Shown in pieces: positions 36,951-48,527 of a DNA stretch of 64,000 bases (position 1 is its first letter; every line of letters starts with the position of its first letter). The stretch spans positions 10,326 through 74,325 of the forward strand of contig JADWOT020000584.1 of assembly GCA_036345935.2 (NCBI GenBank). Direction: 5' to 3'. The position numbers and the translations under genes were made by a program. The DNA is from Taenia hydatigena (taxonomy: Eukaryota; Platyhelminthes; Cestoda; Cyclophyllidea; Taeniidae). The notes beneath the pieces were generated by a model. The model did not search any database, was not told the DNA's origin, and worked only from the letters and a program-made list of their open reading frames with translations.

Positions 36951-37480
36951 GTTCCGTTTGAAATTCCTTTTGCCACATTTTAAAGGGCAGGCTAATCTTC
37001 CGTTTCAGACTGGGTGGTGGCGACGCAGAGGTTTTGGCTGCAACGCACTTTAACATATCTATCCATTTTGATGGGTGGGTCCAATGCATGATGAAGTGCG
37101 ACTTAAAATGCCAAATTCTGACAACGCGTGGTGTGTGCATTCCGTTAGCATAAGCGTGGGGATGAAAATTAGGTGAGCCGTTTTGCACTGTTTAATGTGG
37201 AGCGGCCATCGCGGCAAGTAAGAAAACCTGCCATCGAAATACTGGATTAGTCTGAGGATAGCACTTGCTTTGATATCAAATATCTCTGTGTTTATTAGAA
37301 GCATTTAAGTAGGCTATCTGCAGTTGTGAAAACATAAATCTATTTTGCTTATTCCTAATTACCACTGGTGTGCAATGAAATTTGCATTTAGTCAACCCCA
37401 AAGGCTTGATCTCAATAATTACTGCACTGGTGCTATATGAACTGATGGAAGATTGGCGAACGAATGGTGCATATAACATA
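36951..37480 (-). CDS. F-box-family exon(s) upstream of the left F-box ORF
   Basis: Two overlapping minus-strand frames (37,479-37,276 and 37,304-37,059, and a third from 37,188) stay open up to a consensus donor ACA|GTAAGT at 36,950. The deduced peptides include SSISSYSTSAVIIEIKPLGL and ..VRIWHFKSHFIMHWTHPSKW. The right-arm copy (48,968-49,497) is almost identical, including the donor. The diverged relative at 38,935-39,420 shares the pattern TR.V....... W..P. in the last frame, which suggests that frame is the coding one near the donor. Whether this belongs to the gene starting at 36,686 or to an upstream copy is unclear. Confidence 0.4.
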
Positions 37481-37709
37481 AAATAAATCTGCTATTTTCC
37501 CTACCCATTTCAATCTGGGTAACACTTAACTTGCTCTAGGTATGTGAGTGCTGTTAGACGTCCTGTGAGGAAATGATGGAATGGGACTAAGAATGAATAG
37601 ACAAGGGCGCTATCACTGGTTTGTTTGTCAGGTATAAGCAAATCCATATGCCATAAACAATGAATCGTTACGGCACTGTGGGAAGAATGGATACACAAGC
37701 AACAAAATC

Positions 37710-37965
37710 CTAATTAAAAATGTAGTTGTCGCCATTTCTGCATGATGAAGTTACCGCTTCTTGGGCGTTGATTGAACGAAACACACTCGGAAGGCTAAGG
37801 GAGATGTCACATTGCAACAGAACTATCGTCCTAGACTTAAGACATCCAACACACACTCCTGCTGCGTCAGCAGATATGAATACATCCTCCAAACAATCAG
37901 GAATGGAAGCGAAGCTCTGTCATTCAAGCACCAATTCAAGCTATGCTCCTGCTTGGCCCGTTGTG
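37710..37965 (-). CDS. F-box-family exon, left arm (ISTDTAG segment)
   Basis: The minus-strand frame reads MEDVFISADAAGVCVGCLK and continues to a stop at 37,710. The right arm (48,528-48,860), the middle fragment (42,823-42,560) and the diverged relative (about 40,610-40,440) keep the same frame: IPD.L.D.FIST.TA.V followed by C.K and a conserved Cys-Val-Phe. Conservation in that frame across the diverged relative is the reason to prefer it over the two other frames that are also open here. Domain unknown. Confidence 0.4.
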
Positions 37966-38154
37966 AGCATTGCGTTGATACATGATGGAGAAATGACCAC
38001 CCTAAACGGTGGAAGAGTGATTGATACTCAGTTGGGTGCTGGATGGAACTAGTGGTCAGAGGAGAAGGGAATTCAGCCTCAGATCTAGTGGCAGTGGAGT
38101 TCATGTGAGTTGCAACAGAGTTAACACCGACTACTGGTTAAGCAGTGTGAAGAT

Positions 38155-38343
38155 TCAGTCGAGTTCACTGTGAGCGATTAGGTGGGGCCATCCACTCCCT
38201 GCAATCGGCCTGTACTCAATCAACAACAACTCAAACGCACGAATTGCCGAGTTGGAAACCCAGAAATTCTTGGATGGGTAATGTAGAGCCTTCGAATTCT
38301 CAACGCGTGTTTCAATGCCCGTTGTGCAGGCATCACAACTCAT
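38155..38343 (-). CDS. terminal-exon-like ORF, left arm inner end
   Basis: A 62-codon minus-strand ORF (..NFWVSNSAIRAFELLLIEY.., then PHLIAHSELD) resembles the family's terminal exon at 34,866-34,981 (SES..LLLFE.., ..RISHSDFD). It suggests the end of a second family member, truncated by the duplication boundary. The right-arm copy near 48,110-48,290 is more diverged and not open throughout. Confidence 0.35.
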   Translation of the reverse strand: MSCDACTTGIETRVENSKALHYPSKNFWVSNSAIRAFELLLIEYRPIAGSGWPHLIAHSELD

Positions 38344-38934
38344 TTGTCCTTGCTGCCCACCCTCGCATCATGCTAACAATCAAGGACGATAAATAAGTTG
38401 TCTGATGTTCTGTCATCATATTGTATGCACGAGTACACGGAAATGTGGTATGAGAGCGCATAGGTTACACGTTGTGGATGAGAACAGATACAAATGGAGG
38501 GAAAGGGATAACTTTAAAGCCTTCGTTAGTTCTATGCAGGCTTATTAGCAATGTGGAGAGTAAAGGTGTCTACTTGAGGACGGACTTTCGCTATCGTTCA
38601 CGGTGACCTGAACTGGAATCCTAATCCGTCCACTCAGCCGCCACTGGTGGTCACTATGCATCTCAGATGAACTTCGTTTGCATTTAACAGAATGTTGAGT
38701 GCCACATTCCTTGGACATTTGGACTAACTGCTTGACAGCATCTGCTCACATTTCATGGTAACCACTTGCATGCAGGGTAGTTCCGTGAGCAGATGCACTT
38801 AAAGAGGCAAATAGAGGCAAAATGCATGTCAGCGATTAGGAGCAAGTGCAGCGGTGCTATGCATAGGCGTTGTAAAGACTTAGCTAGCCAAAGACTCTAG
38901 GTGGAGGAGCATACGCATCCCCGTGATAATGCAA

Positions 38935-41000
38935 CTAGAAGGCTGGAACGGGACATAACAAGCCTATTTCACAAATTAACTCGAATCGCATTTGAAAGCT
39001 AGAGTGTTCGCTCAGAATGTACACTTTTCTCATACACACTTCCTCTCCAATCTTGATGAGTATGAACAATGGACAATAAGGTGCAAATAAAACTATTTTT
39101 CTTGTAGTTTGATTGGGCGGGTCCCAAATGCAAAAGTCCGACAACACGTTACGTGTAAATTCAAATATCGAGGTCATATCTCATTGACAACAGCGAAGAG
39201 ACGGAAATCTGTTTGACCGATCCACACTGTATAGTGTGGAGTGGCAATCTTGGCAGGTAGAAGGATCCTGCGAGCGAGCGGTCAAAATAAACTGGGGACA
39301 GCGTCTAATTCAATAACAAATGTTTCTCTGTCTAGCAGCAGCGGCAGCAGCTTATAAATTCGCTTTCTGCAAGCATGAAAACGAAATATTCACAAAGCTT
39401 TCTGTGAATACACCATGAAGTGAAGTTGATTATCAGAGGATGCCGAGGCACTTGAAGAGCTTCTTTTGCATTGCATCGCACGATATAATTAAACAGTTTC
39501 TTCATTCGCAACTGCTCACTACAGCTGTGGTTATACCGGACCGATTAAAAGCGATGATAGATGTGGTGAGCTTACACCAAGAATGCACTCCGGGGCCCAT
39601 TCTCCTGAATGTCTGCAGCGGCACTCACTTTATATCAATGAACAAGAGCATTATACGTGGGAGGATGTCAAACCGAGTGCTTAGTGTTAATCGTTGCACA
39701 CTGATAGCCATTCGTATACCCATTTCAATTTCAAATACGACCTTCTTCCTGTGTGGAGATACTTAAAGGCATTTTTCTTAACAGCTAACCATTTCTTCAA
39801 GGCAAACTGTCTACTCATCTTTAAAGGCTTTGTTTATAGCATCAATATTCCTGTTCACGAACGTAAGTCTGCAGTGGAGATGCATAAACAATCAAAAATA
39901 AAAAAATACAACACTTTAATTTTCCTCTTTTCTGCCGGTATGGAGAAAATATGCCTTGCGGAATGAGCATGCATGCGCGCATACAAGTCCGTAATTGGTT
40001 GGAATTCCTTTTCTTCTTCTCACTGTCTAACAATTTTAATTAGGTGGAATGTAATTCTACTGCTCCGGCAATTTCGATGACTAAGAGTAATAGACCAGGA
40101 CTGCTTGTTCTACTTTGCCTTATTTTACCATTCTCTCTACTTCTGCGTCACAGTGAGGATAATGGACCAAAATGAGAAAGCTTACGGTGTCCACGCTATC
40201 CACATACATAATCCATGTGGACATAGTTAATGGAGTGCCTCCGAATAGGCTTGGGAAATTGTGTCCTGCAGCACGAGCACGCATGAAGACTTACAGTTCC
40301 ATAATTGGGTGGAATTCATATCAGTGCTTTAAAGATGCCTATAAAGTGGTTGCAGTCATGGAACGATGCAAAAAGAATTGATAGAGAGTGACAAAGTGGG
40401 AAGTGCAAATGTATTTGCTGTAACTTCATTGTGTCGAATTCGTCACTTCTCAGACATTAGGTGAACGAAGCACACTTGGGCATAAACTGTGTTATCACGA
40501 TGCAACAGAGAATTCGTCCCATTCTTATGGCATTCAATGTGCACTTCTGCTGTGCCAGTCGATATGAATGCATCTATTAACCAGTCTGGAATAAAAGCTC
40601 TGCTCTCCTTTCCATCACCACCCCATGCTCGATAACTTGGATGAATTTTCCATATTATTTGGACCTTTGCACCAATTGCCTGACAATCAACCGTCGCATA
40701 TCATGAGAAGCACCTGCCTACGCGGTATTTGCGTGGACAATCGTAGTCGTTCAGAAATCGTAAATATTGCATACAATGTGAAAGCCAACTGCAGCGCAAG
40801 TCTGTCTAATTCTCGTGGCTATTTACGCCTACCGTGATAAATGGCAACGCTTAAAATGGATTGGGAATTCCTCATTTAGGCGCAGACGCATCCAGTTCAA
40901 GATTTTATTAATGCGCCTTCTTCATTGTCCTCTACACCTTATTTCTTTGCACCAGTCTGGCGACCATAACCAGACAATCATGTTAAGGCGAGTTTGGCGA
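38935..41000 (-). pseudogene. diverged F-box-family relative (copy P)
   Basis: Three segments on the minus strand match, in the same order, parts of the left arm. The first, about 40,990-40,800, reads RINKILNWMRLRLNEEFPIH; it is shared with 54.1 kb. The second, about 40,610-40,440, contains IPDWLIDAFISTGTAEVHI and matches the ISTDTAG exon. The third, 39,420-38,935, contains TRNVLSDFCIWDPPNQTT, then FQMRFELICEI, and matches 37,400-36,950. Frames are broken between the segments. Amino-acid resemblance is moderate, so this is an older duplicate than the two arms. No intact gene can be drawn. The plus-strand ORFs at 39,440-39,966 are considered shadows. Confidence 0.45.
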
Positions 41001-41777
41001 CAGTAGAAGGCAAACTTGTTCCACACTCCGACATACCAATTGGTCCTCACACCCGCCCCCATCCCACCCATCGACCGACCGACCGACTGACTAAGCGACT
41101 AGCCAACCCACCAACAAATAAACAAGCAGAGCTGACAGATCAGATACAATTTGTCTACCTTGACCTCACCTCATCAGGCTGACAGCCGACTAATCAATGT
41201 TGTCCGTTGTGGGCAAACACAACACATCAACATCACGCTTGACATAACACCTGCCATTGCCGCATGCTAAACAAAATTCAAACTGAAATTGCGACTGTCT
41301 TTTCCTTTTCCTTCGTTCCTTATTGGCGAATAAACCACCCTCTCCTTCTCCACTTCGTAAGAGTTATTTCCTCGCCAATTATGGATGGCATGTATCGACC
41401 GAACTGCAGCATTTTACACGTTAGCTGACATTAATGCCACCCAAGTGCATCCAACCATCCAACTTCCCTCACTTGCACACAAACACTCCACCCATGCAAA
41501 AGGCGAGCATTAAACACCACAAAGCAGAGGAACCGATTAATTGCCACAAATATTTTCTTCACTTCCCTACATTAGCTACTACTACTACTACAAAGTGGTG
41601 GGACCATTTCGAACTGAAAGTATCAGAAGGTATGCACCATTACTATATGGTACGGCTCGACGTATGCAGGAGAGAGGAATCCGGACACGGTCCAGTAGAA
41701 GAGGCGAATCACTTGCTCGCACTAACTCAACTGTGAGGGTGTTGCTGTACAATACAGCCCGACAAGGACATTGAATG
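41001..41777. other. non-coding stretch with short tandem motifs
   Basis: It holds a GACC/GACT-type run (CGACCGACCGACCGACTGAC, about 41,080) and a CTACTACTACTACTA run (41,577). No gene was supported. Confidence 0.45.
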
Positions 41778-41965
41778 AACAAACTGCGAATGTGCTGCAG
41801 CAGTGGATGATGGAGGATGCTCGGTGCCACCAGCATTGCGGTACCATCTGGGAATTGAAGTCGAGCGCTGCAGCAGCGAGTGATGGCGGTGTGACTAAAC
41901 TTGGAAAGAGCATTGGTACAGGCGACTGAGGCACTCTGACTCACCCTGTAGTCAGCAGTCGACTA
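41778..41965 (+). repeat. inverted repeat C, left arm
   Basis: Reverse complement of 42,478-42,667. Shared blocks include GAACAAACTGCGAATGTGCTGCAGCAG, the GGATGATGGAGGATGCTCGG segment, GGTACCATCTGG, and AGTCAGCAGTCGACTA. Arms of about 190 bp flank 510 bp of AT-rich DNA. No transposase frame and no clear target-site duplication were seen, so the origin is unknown. Confidence 0.7.
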
Positions 41966-42477
41966 TATGAGACTACTACCTCACTAGGTCACGAGTGAAG
42001 CCTCCAGCCAGTGTTAATTAATACAACGACCAAGCAAATGTGCAAATACGGATTCTTCAATGTAGTTGCAAATTACATTCAAAAGTGTGGCATGCTACAC
42101 GAATTTGGTAGTTATATAAGGAAAGGCGTGTTTATCGCACAGAAAATCAAGATGATGTGATGCAACTTGTTACAATGATTTCAAATGTGTAATCTCGTTC
42201 CGCGTGAATATCTTTAAAGCATAGGTTTTGGTGATTTAGACGTCAAGTTGCTTAAGGATACGTATTGCGGTTGAATGGCTAGAAGCAACTTGGTGAATAG
42301 GCTTCCCATCAAATGTGGTACCGAGCATACCTTGACGAATTGACCAACAATAATCAAGCTATTGGAACACGTTGTGAGGGAGCCTTTGAGGGCACCTGCG
42401 CCACATTGAAGCGCCCTCAATTCCGAAGTTCTCTGTTTGTCGCATTCATTGCATTTTCAAAATGCAATGTCAAATTT

Positions 42478-42667
42478 AGTCGACTGCTGACTAAGGGGTG
42501 TGTTGTAGTGGCTCAGCCACCTGCAACAATGCTGTTTCCAATCTTTAGTCGAGCTGACATCACTCGTTGCTGCTGCGCTCGACTTCAATTTCCAGATGGT
42601 ACCGCAATGCTGGTGGCACCGAGCATCCTCCATCATCCACTGCTGCAGCACATTCGCAGTTTGTTCT
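42478..42667 (-). repeat. inverted repeat C, right arm
   Basis: Partner of 41,778-41,965. It abuts the F-box-family fragment at 42,680. The open frame across it (..FPDGTAMLVAPSILHHPLL..) exists in both arms on opposite strands, as expected for a recent inverted copy. Confidence 0.7.
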
Positions 42668-42679
42668 TTTGGTGTCTGA

Positions 42680-43135
42680 ATTTACCGGTTCTTGGGCGCT
42701 GATTGAACGAAACACACACGGGAGAATAAAGGAAATGTCACGTTTCAAAGGAATCATCGTCCTACGCTTAGGACATCCAACACACACTCCTGCTGTGTCA
42801 GTAGATATGAATACATCCTCCAAACAATCAGGAATGGAAGTGAAGCTCTGTCATTCAAGCACCAATTCAAGCTATGCTCCTGCTTGGCCCGTTGTGAGCA
42901 TTGCGTTGATACATGATGGAGAAATGACCACCCTAAACGGTGGAAGAGTGATTGATACTCAGTTGGGTGCTGGATGGAACTAGTGGTCAGAGGAGAAGGG
43001 AATTCAGCTTCTAATCTAGTGTCAGTGGAGTTCATGTGAGCTGCGAAAGAGTTAACACCAACTGCTGGTTGAGCAGTTCGAAGTTCAAGCCCAGTTCACT
43101 CTGAGCTATTCGGTAGGGCAGTCCACTCCCTCCAT
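42680..43135 (-). repeat. F-box-family fragment, middle copy M
   Basis: This 455-bp piece is homologous to 37,750-38,215 (same orientation) and 48,240-48,690 (opposite). It includes the ISTDTAG exon on the minus strand. At its outer part (43,030-43,100, GAGTTAACACCAACTGCTGG..) it matches the right arm better than the left arm. It therefore shares recent history with the right arm. It is isolated from the other exons, so it is not a gene. Confidence 0.75.
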
Positions 43136-44383
43136 CCTGTACGCAGACTCGGCGTCACTCTAGCGTAGAGTGGACATATTTCATTCAATGTCATTACGTG
43201 CGCCTGGCAATCACAAACAAAACCCTCATCCGCAAATCTGAATAGGCTATTTTAGCGACTGGATGAGCACAAAGGGATCTGATTTAGTTAAAACAAAGTT
43301 TTGATTGCAGTCATGGCAAACATGAAATTAATGAGCACTAAACAATTTGATGCACCTAAGGCTACTCAAGCAGAAGAGTCGGTGGAATCGAGGAATCCTT
43401 TTGGCTCTTAAGGCTAAGAATGTGCATCTTCTGATTGCAACAGACTCAGACACACCCAATGCAGCAGATGACCTCAAGTCCAAACTCTCGCTGAAATGAG
43501 AGTCCACTATACTACCTTAATGGAGTCAGTAGAGAGACGTAAACGCACAATCCAGTTAAAGCAAAAATAATGGCATGAGATGGTGCGCTTGCCTTTACCG
43601 ATCCCTTCATTAGTGAAGGAGTAATCCACATCCTGATTTTATCAAAGTTTGGAACAAACACAGCCCTATAATTAGCACAATATCATTAAGCAATTTCTCT
43701 GTCGTCAATGTATGAAGGCTAATTGAGACTACAATGTATGATCACCTTTCCCTTCTTTGCGAGACAGTGGTCTCCCTACGCATTGGTGATCTTCAAAATT
43801 GCAACATATATTGCATAAAAACTTACAGTGTTTTACATGGGTTCGCTTAAAATTTCCTTAAGCAAAACTGCATAAACAAAATGCAAGTATCCTGCCCATG
43901 GAATTAATCTTCTTTTTAAATGAATTTGTTGCAATAAAAAGCAAAATAATGAAGAACATTGAAAACGATGCGACTTGTCACAAAGAAAGCAAGCAATAAA
44001 GAAATATATGTGCAGCGAATGCTGTGGATACTTCGCCATTTGGCGCACCTCGGTCCGCAAATATATGGGCAAAGTCCACCCTCACTTTGCGTCTCTTCGC
44101 AATGCTTCGCTTGCTTCAGTGTGCCTTTTGGTAAAGATTGCTTAAAGTGGCTATAATGCCCGAGCCGTAGAGGCTGATCTCCACACCATGTCAGTTGCCG
44201 GATTTTATTCCTTATTCTGAACACATGTATTCCACTCTAATGTTATACCCTAGAACCGTTACACTATATTCCCTAGTCCTGGATCATTCAGTCGATTTGC
44301 TTGTCTAAAGCTCTTCATTCAAAGCAGTTGATTGCGTCCAGTCAACCAACTACCTCCACCATTAAGGCCGTGGATATTGCTGT
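43136..44383. other. non-coding stretch, nothing recognised
   Basis: Short ORFs on both strands (for example 43,833-44,224) lack motifs. Confidence 0.4.
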
Positions 44384-44811
44384 ATGTGGGTTTTAATAAG
44401 GATCAACAAAAAGGCTCTGTCTCCACTTGTGAGTCAGGCAGGAGGTGATGCGATGCAGCTAAACTCTTTGTGCGACGATTACTTCGGTGAGGAGGCACCA
44501 AATGACAAGCTGCCACTCATGAACTGCACTTTTGCATTTAAAAGTATCGCACAGATTGCTCACGACGGTCATTGTAGTAATCAGCTACGCAAAAAGGAGA
44601 ATTGTTTTCTTTCGAAAGTAACTGTCTACGAGATAAAAGGCTTTCCATGCGGGCAACATTAGCCCATCAAAACCCTATTCTGGCCTTTACACAGTGTAAG
44701 CGAAACGCACTATACGACTCATTGCTACTTGAGAACGCGAAGGAGAAAGCAGGAGCTAATTTTAAATTAAGAACAATGGGACAAAATGATGCTCTGGACT
44801 GCTTGACATAG
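44384..44811 (+). CDS. possible F-box-family exons (copy S), plus strand
   Basis: Open frames 44,384-44,662 and 44,602-44,811 lie 0.7 kb upstream of the F-box paralogue at 45.47 kb, on the same strand. The segment FAFKSIAQI..QLRKKENCFLSK is weakly like the left-arm internal exon (FVSFKECLSRW..QKASRDLQFVSN). If real, it is the 3' part of a family member placed in tandem before the next. Resemblance is low and may be chance. Confidence 0.25.
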
Positions 44812-45472
44812 CAAGTTTGCCAACAAACTGACCACAATGCAGTGTGCATTGTTTTGCTCTGGCCACTGTGAAGGCGACTGTGCTAAGGTGTTGTTGAATT
44901 GGAAAAACGTAATATTTTCCACTGACTAGGTGGCGAGAAGCTCAATCTAGACACTTTGGACTGACTGTTTTCATGGCTACAAAATTTGGCCACAAGGTGT
45001 GCAGACTGATCACAGCAGTAGCTATTTTGGTCCAGTCGCAACAGTTTGGTCGGAGAATCCTAATAAAGTGCAGTGCCTGCATTTAATCATGAGCTTGGCC
45101 ACTGCAATGCAATTATTGTGACCGCGACATTTAAATTTGCGAACTGCGTGATGCCATTCTTCTAAAAATGTGAGCAGAGCTTATCAAGGATCACAAATGA
45201 AACTTAAGTTGTGCTTCATTATTTGCTGCTACCATGAAAGCCAATGGAATTCGAAGGAGAATGTAGTAAGACAGCAAGTTAATTTTGTCGACGGGATTCG
45301 GCCGCTGCGTGGCTTGGACAAATGATGGGCCAACAATGATCAAAATGCTCATCTTGTCATTCATAAACACTGGAGAGCAATGCAGGCTGGATAGTTAGAT
45401 GGAGCAGGCATCGGTTACGTGAACGCTACAGCCGCCTGTAATATGCAGTCCGTGGCAGAATGAGCAAAATGT

Positions 45473-46672
45473 GTGGCCGGACTAGGAAGGGCCACACAAA
45501 GCCTTTCATCAGCCAGTGCCGATGAAAATGTGCGCATTTATTTTAATGCAAACATTTGTACTCTGATAGTAGCAAATACATCGCAAGTTGAGGATCAGTC
45601 TCATAAAATTCGGTTGCAATGTGCATGGCAGAAGGGCTTCCAGCGATTATGCTTAAAGCCGCTTCTTAAATATTTCATTTTTAAGGGCATTTTTCGTGAT
45701 CGTGTGAGACATGTAAAGCAGGTGCACGCAGCACTTAGTCGCATGTTGAATCGCACTTCTACAGTGGCAGATGATGCAGAGGCGGAGTCAGAGTTAGAGG
45801 CAGTTCGCAAGGCTATGCCACAGTGCAGACAGAATTGCCAATTCTGCACAAGGGCTGTGGACTTAAAATCCACTTAATTTTAATGGAAGCGGTGGCAAGC
45901 CTATTTTGGAAATCATCGTTTCTCTGGGCATCACACACATGCAGTGGACTGAGGATTTGGACAGTGCTTACATAAAGACACTTCCTCCAAAAGCAAAATT
46001 TCTGACTTTGATAATTTGGAGAAAGAAAGAGACAGGCAACTACATGTGCTGTCTGACACTTACACCATCGGCAAATTCCATTTCGTGACGCATGTGAAGA
46101 ATTCTGCGATGCAATTCTATAGTAGGCGCCGTTTTCTGTATGCGTTAAAGCGCATCATGACCGTCATCACCCGCATCGCCTCTGATATGGCACGTCGCCC
46201 TCCATCGCTACTCGTCCTGGATGCCGATTTGTAGCGAACAGAGGGGACGATGGATGCATGTCACCATTGTGAGTGCCTTGTGACCAGCATTTGTATGCCG
46301 AAAGAAAACGCTTTTGAAGCAGTAAAATGTGAAGGATCTGCGCCAATCACTTCGAGGTTGGCGCATTTACTACTTCTTAAAGTCCACTTGTTCACCTCGT
46401 TCAAATTTTACAGTTCTTATCTGAGAAAGTCACATTCTCCTCAGTGGACACTTTTAATCGCACAGTTGACGTTGTTATTTTCACAAAATTTTGCGATAAA
46501 ACGCCAATAATTGCATCAATCTATTGGCATGATACTCTTTACTGTTCCCGCACTGCTACCATAAGTGAGGTCCCAAATAAATTCATGGGCACTAGCCTTC
46601 CCTGCCTTTCTGAGAAGAATTCCTGGACTGACGTCAAGTATACTTTAGGATCACAGAGGATAGTTAACTAGC
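45473..46672 (+). pseudogene. diverged F-box-like paralogue (copy FBX3)
   Basis: The frame 45,473-45,877 aligns with the left-arm F-box protein from VRIYFNANI (its VRVEICKYL) through LLKYFIFKGIFRDRVRHVKQ (its VLRSLTIKGILRSYVTQLE) to MPQCRQNCQFCTR (its ..YYLEFCQFTPR). After a stop, GGKPILEIIVSLGITHM matches GRPLLQKYPDGLDSIDV. In another frame, 46,016-46,234 ends with ITRIASDMARRPPSLLVLDA, matching ITDLAANRTTRPPMLFILDT. Two frame changes and stops break it, so it is most likely a pseudogene, although unrecognised introns cannot be excluded. ORFs to 46,671 continue the block. No ATG was evident at the N-terminus; the first in-frame start is not ATG. Alignment was by eye. Confidence 0.5.
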
Positions 46673-46679
46673 TGACTGC

Positions 46680-47977
46680 CTTCTAATAGCACTTTTATGC
46701 AGCAAATAGTGAAGCCTTATTCCCTTCTTTAATATATCCACTAATTTGGAAGGACAACAAAGTGGCTTACGTCAGGACAACTTCTACGAGAACACGGAGT
46801 CGCCTTGTAAGTGAGGCGTTGCCTGTGAGACACGCACAACTTCACGATTCGGCTTAAGCTTAGTTCATGTCTTCAAGTTGATTACGACCGCAACGTTGTG
46901 TCTTTTCACGTCGACCGCCCTAGGTGATTCTAACGTGATGCACATCGTGGCGTCGTTAAAGTTAAAAAAAATTGCAAAGTTACGAATGGCTAGGCAATAC
47001 TGCTTAAATTGTTCAATGTCCGCGTAAAATAAGGAATTGAGAGCAGGACTTAATGCCGTTTTGCGGCCGGTTGGGAAGCACTTAACTGTCCATTTCCCAA
47101 AGGCACACTAAAACACGCTACACCTAGCATCGCACGCTTATATTTACGGAAAAGTGTTGTTCAACTCGCGAAGAATCCCAAATGACAGCAGCAGTGTTAC
47201 GAAACATCTAAATTGTTTTTGGACATGATGTTATGCATGCTGCTACAGCGTTATCCTACATTTCTTTATGACCTGGTCAACAATTCAGATAAAAGTCAAA
47301 AAATTGTCAGAATATTTAGAGGCATTCCTTTACACAATTGCTGCGTTTACTTCTTAGCCCATTGTGCTAATGATCAACACCGCTGCTAACAAAACAAGGC
47401 GGTTTCGTTGCTGCAGTATGGGAAGGATGATAGCAAAGCGGCCTACGACTTCATAAGTGTGCCTTGGTTTGACACTACATTTTGATAATGTTTACTAATA
47501 GCAACAGGCTTGAAGTAGAAGCCCACTGTGATGCTATCAAAAGCATACTTAATGTCTGCCCAAAAAGACTGAAAGACCTTCAGTTGACCATATATCTTCC
47601 ATGATCCGGTCATAATCAGTTCGGCAAAAAGTAAATGTGGTGCAGTTGCTACCTATACTACAAATGGATTTGCTGTCTGCGGAATCGCTACCCTTCTATG
47701 GAAGTAGAGTAGCGAAATTAGGACGGTCACTGAGTTCTCACAGAACTCAACGGCAGCTCTGGTGTCAACACAGTGCATGGAGGGTGGAGAGGTGAGCATG
47801 CTTAAAAGCATTTGCCGTGGATTAACTGATTGCGTAGCTGGCTTGAGGCAAGTCTGTAGAAATAAATCAGCTAGTGGGATCAGCACGTGCAACACGATAC
47901 CCGCGCATGCATAGTTGTTTGATTAATGCTAGCAGATCAGCGGATATCGAAACGAGCATGTCAATGAAATCCTAGAA
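46680..47977. other. non-coding stretch, nothing recognised
   Basis: No motif or repeat was recognised between the plus-strand paralogue and the right arm. Confidence 0.4.
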
Positions 47978-48527
47978 TGTAACCCATGTGCTTTCATACC
48001 ACATTCCCGTGTACTCGTGCAGACAACGTTCTGGCAGAACATCAGACAACTTATTTATCGTCTACGATTGTTCGCATGATGCGAAGGTGGGTAGCAAGGA
48101 CAAATGAGTTTTGATGGCTGTACAACGAGCATTGAAACACGCATTTAGAATTCGAAGACTCTACATTATCCATCCAAGAATTTCTGGGCTTCAAAATCGG
48201 CAATCCGTGCGTTTGAGTTGTTGTTAATTGAGTACACGCAGAATGCAGGGAGTGGACGGCCCCACCGAATAGCTCAGAGTGAACTGGGCTTGAACTTCGA
48301 ACTGCTCAACCAGCAGTTGGTGTTAACTCTTTCGCAGCTCACATGAACTCCACTGACACTAGATTAGAAGCTGAATTCCTTTCTCCTCTGACCACTAGTT
48401 CCATCCAGCACCCAACTGAGTATCAATCACTCTTCCACCGTTTAGGGTGGTCATTTCTCCATCATGTATCAACGCAATGCTCACAACGGGCCAAGCAGGA
48501 GCATAGCTTGAATTGGTGCTTGAATGA

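Larger units (their letters stand above)
34340..38472 (-). repeat. large inverted duplication, left arm
   Basis: This 4.1-kb arm is the reverse complement of 47,978-51,950. Outer ends meet at GGTTTGAGTA (34,341) and ATTACTCAAA (51,941). Inner ends meet near 38,472 and 47,978. Blocks at about 35,640-36,090, 36,950-37,480 and 37,890-38,100 are nearly identical to the partner, while those between are clearly diverged. The arm carries exons of an F-box-like gene family on the minus strand. Confidence 0.85.

Noticed and set aside
39440..39966. Plus-strand ORFs inside copy P
   Set aside because: The minus strand matches the F-box family in order here, so the plus-strand frames are most likely shadows.
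41577..41592. CTA triplet run
   Set aside because: Only about five units long; ordinary microsatellite noise.
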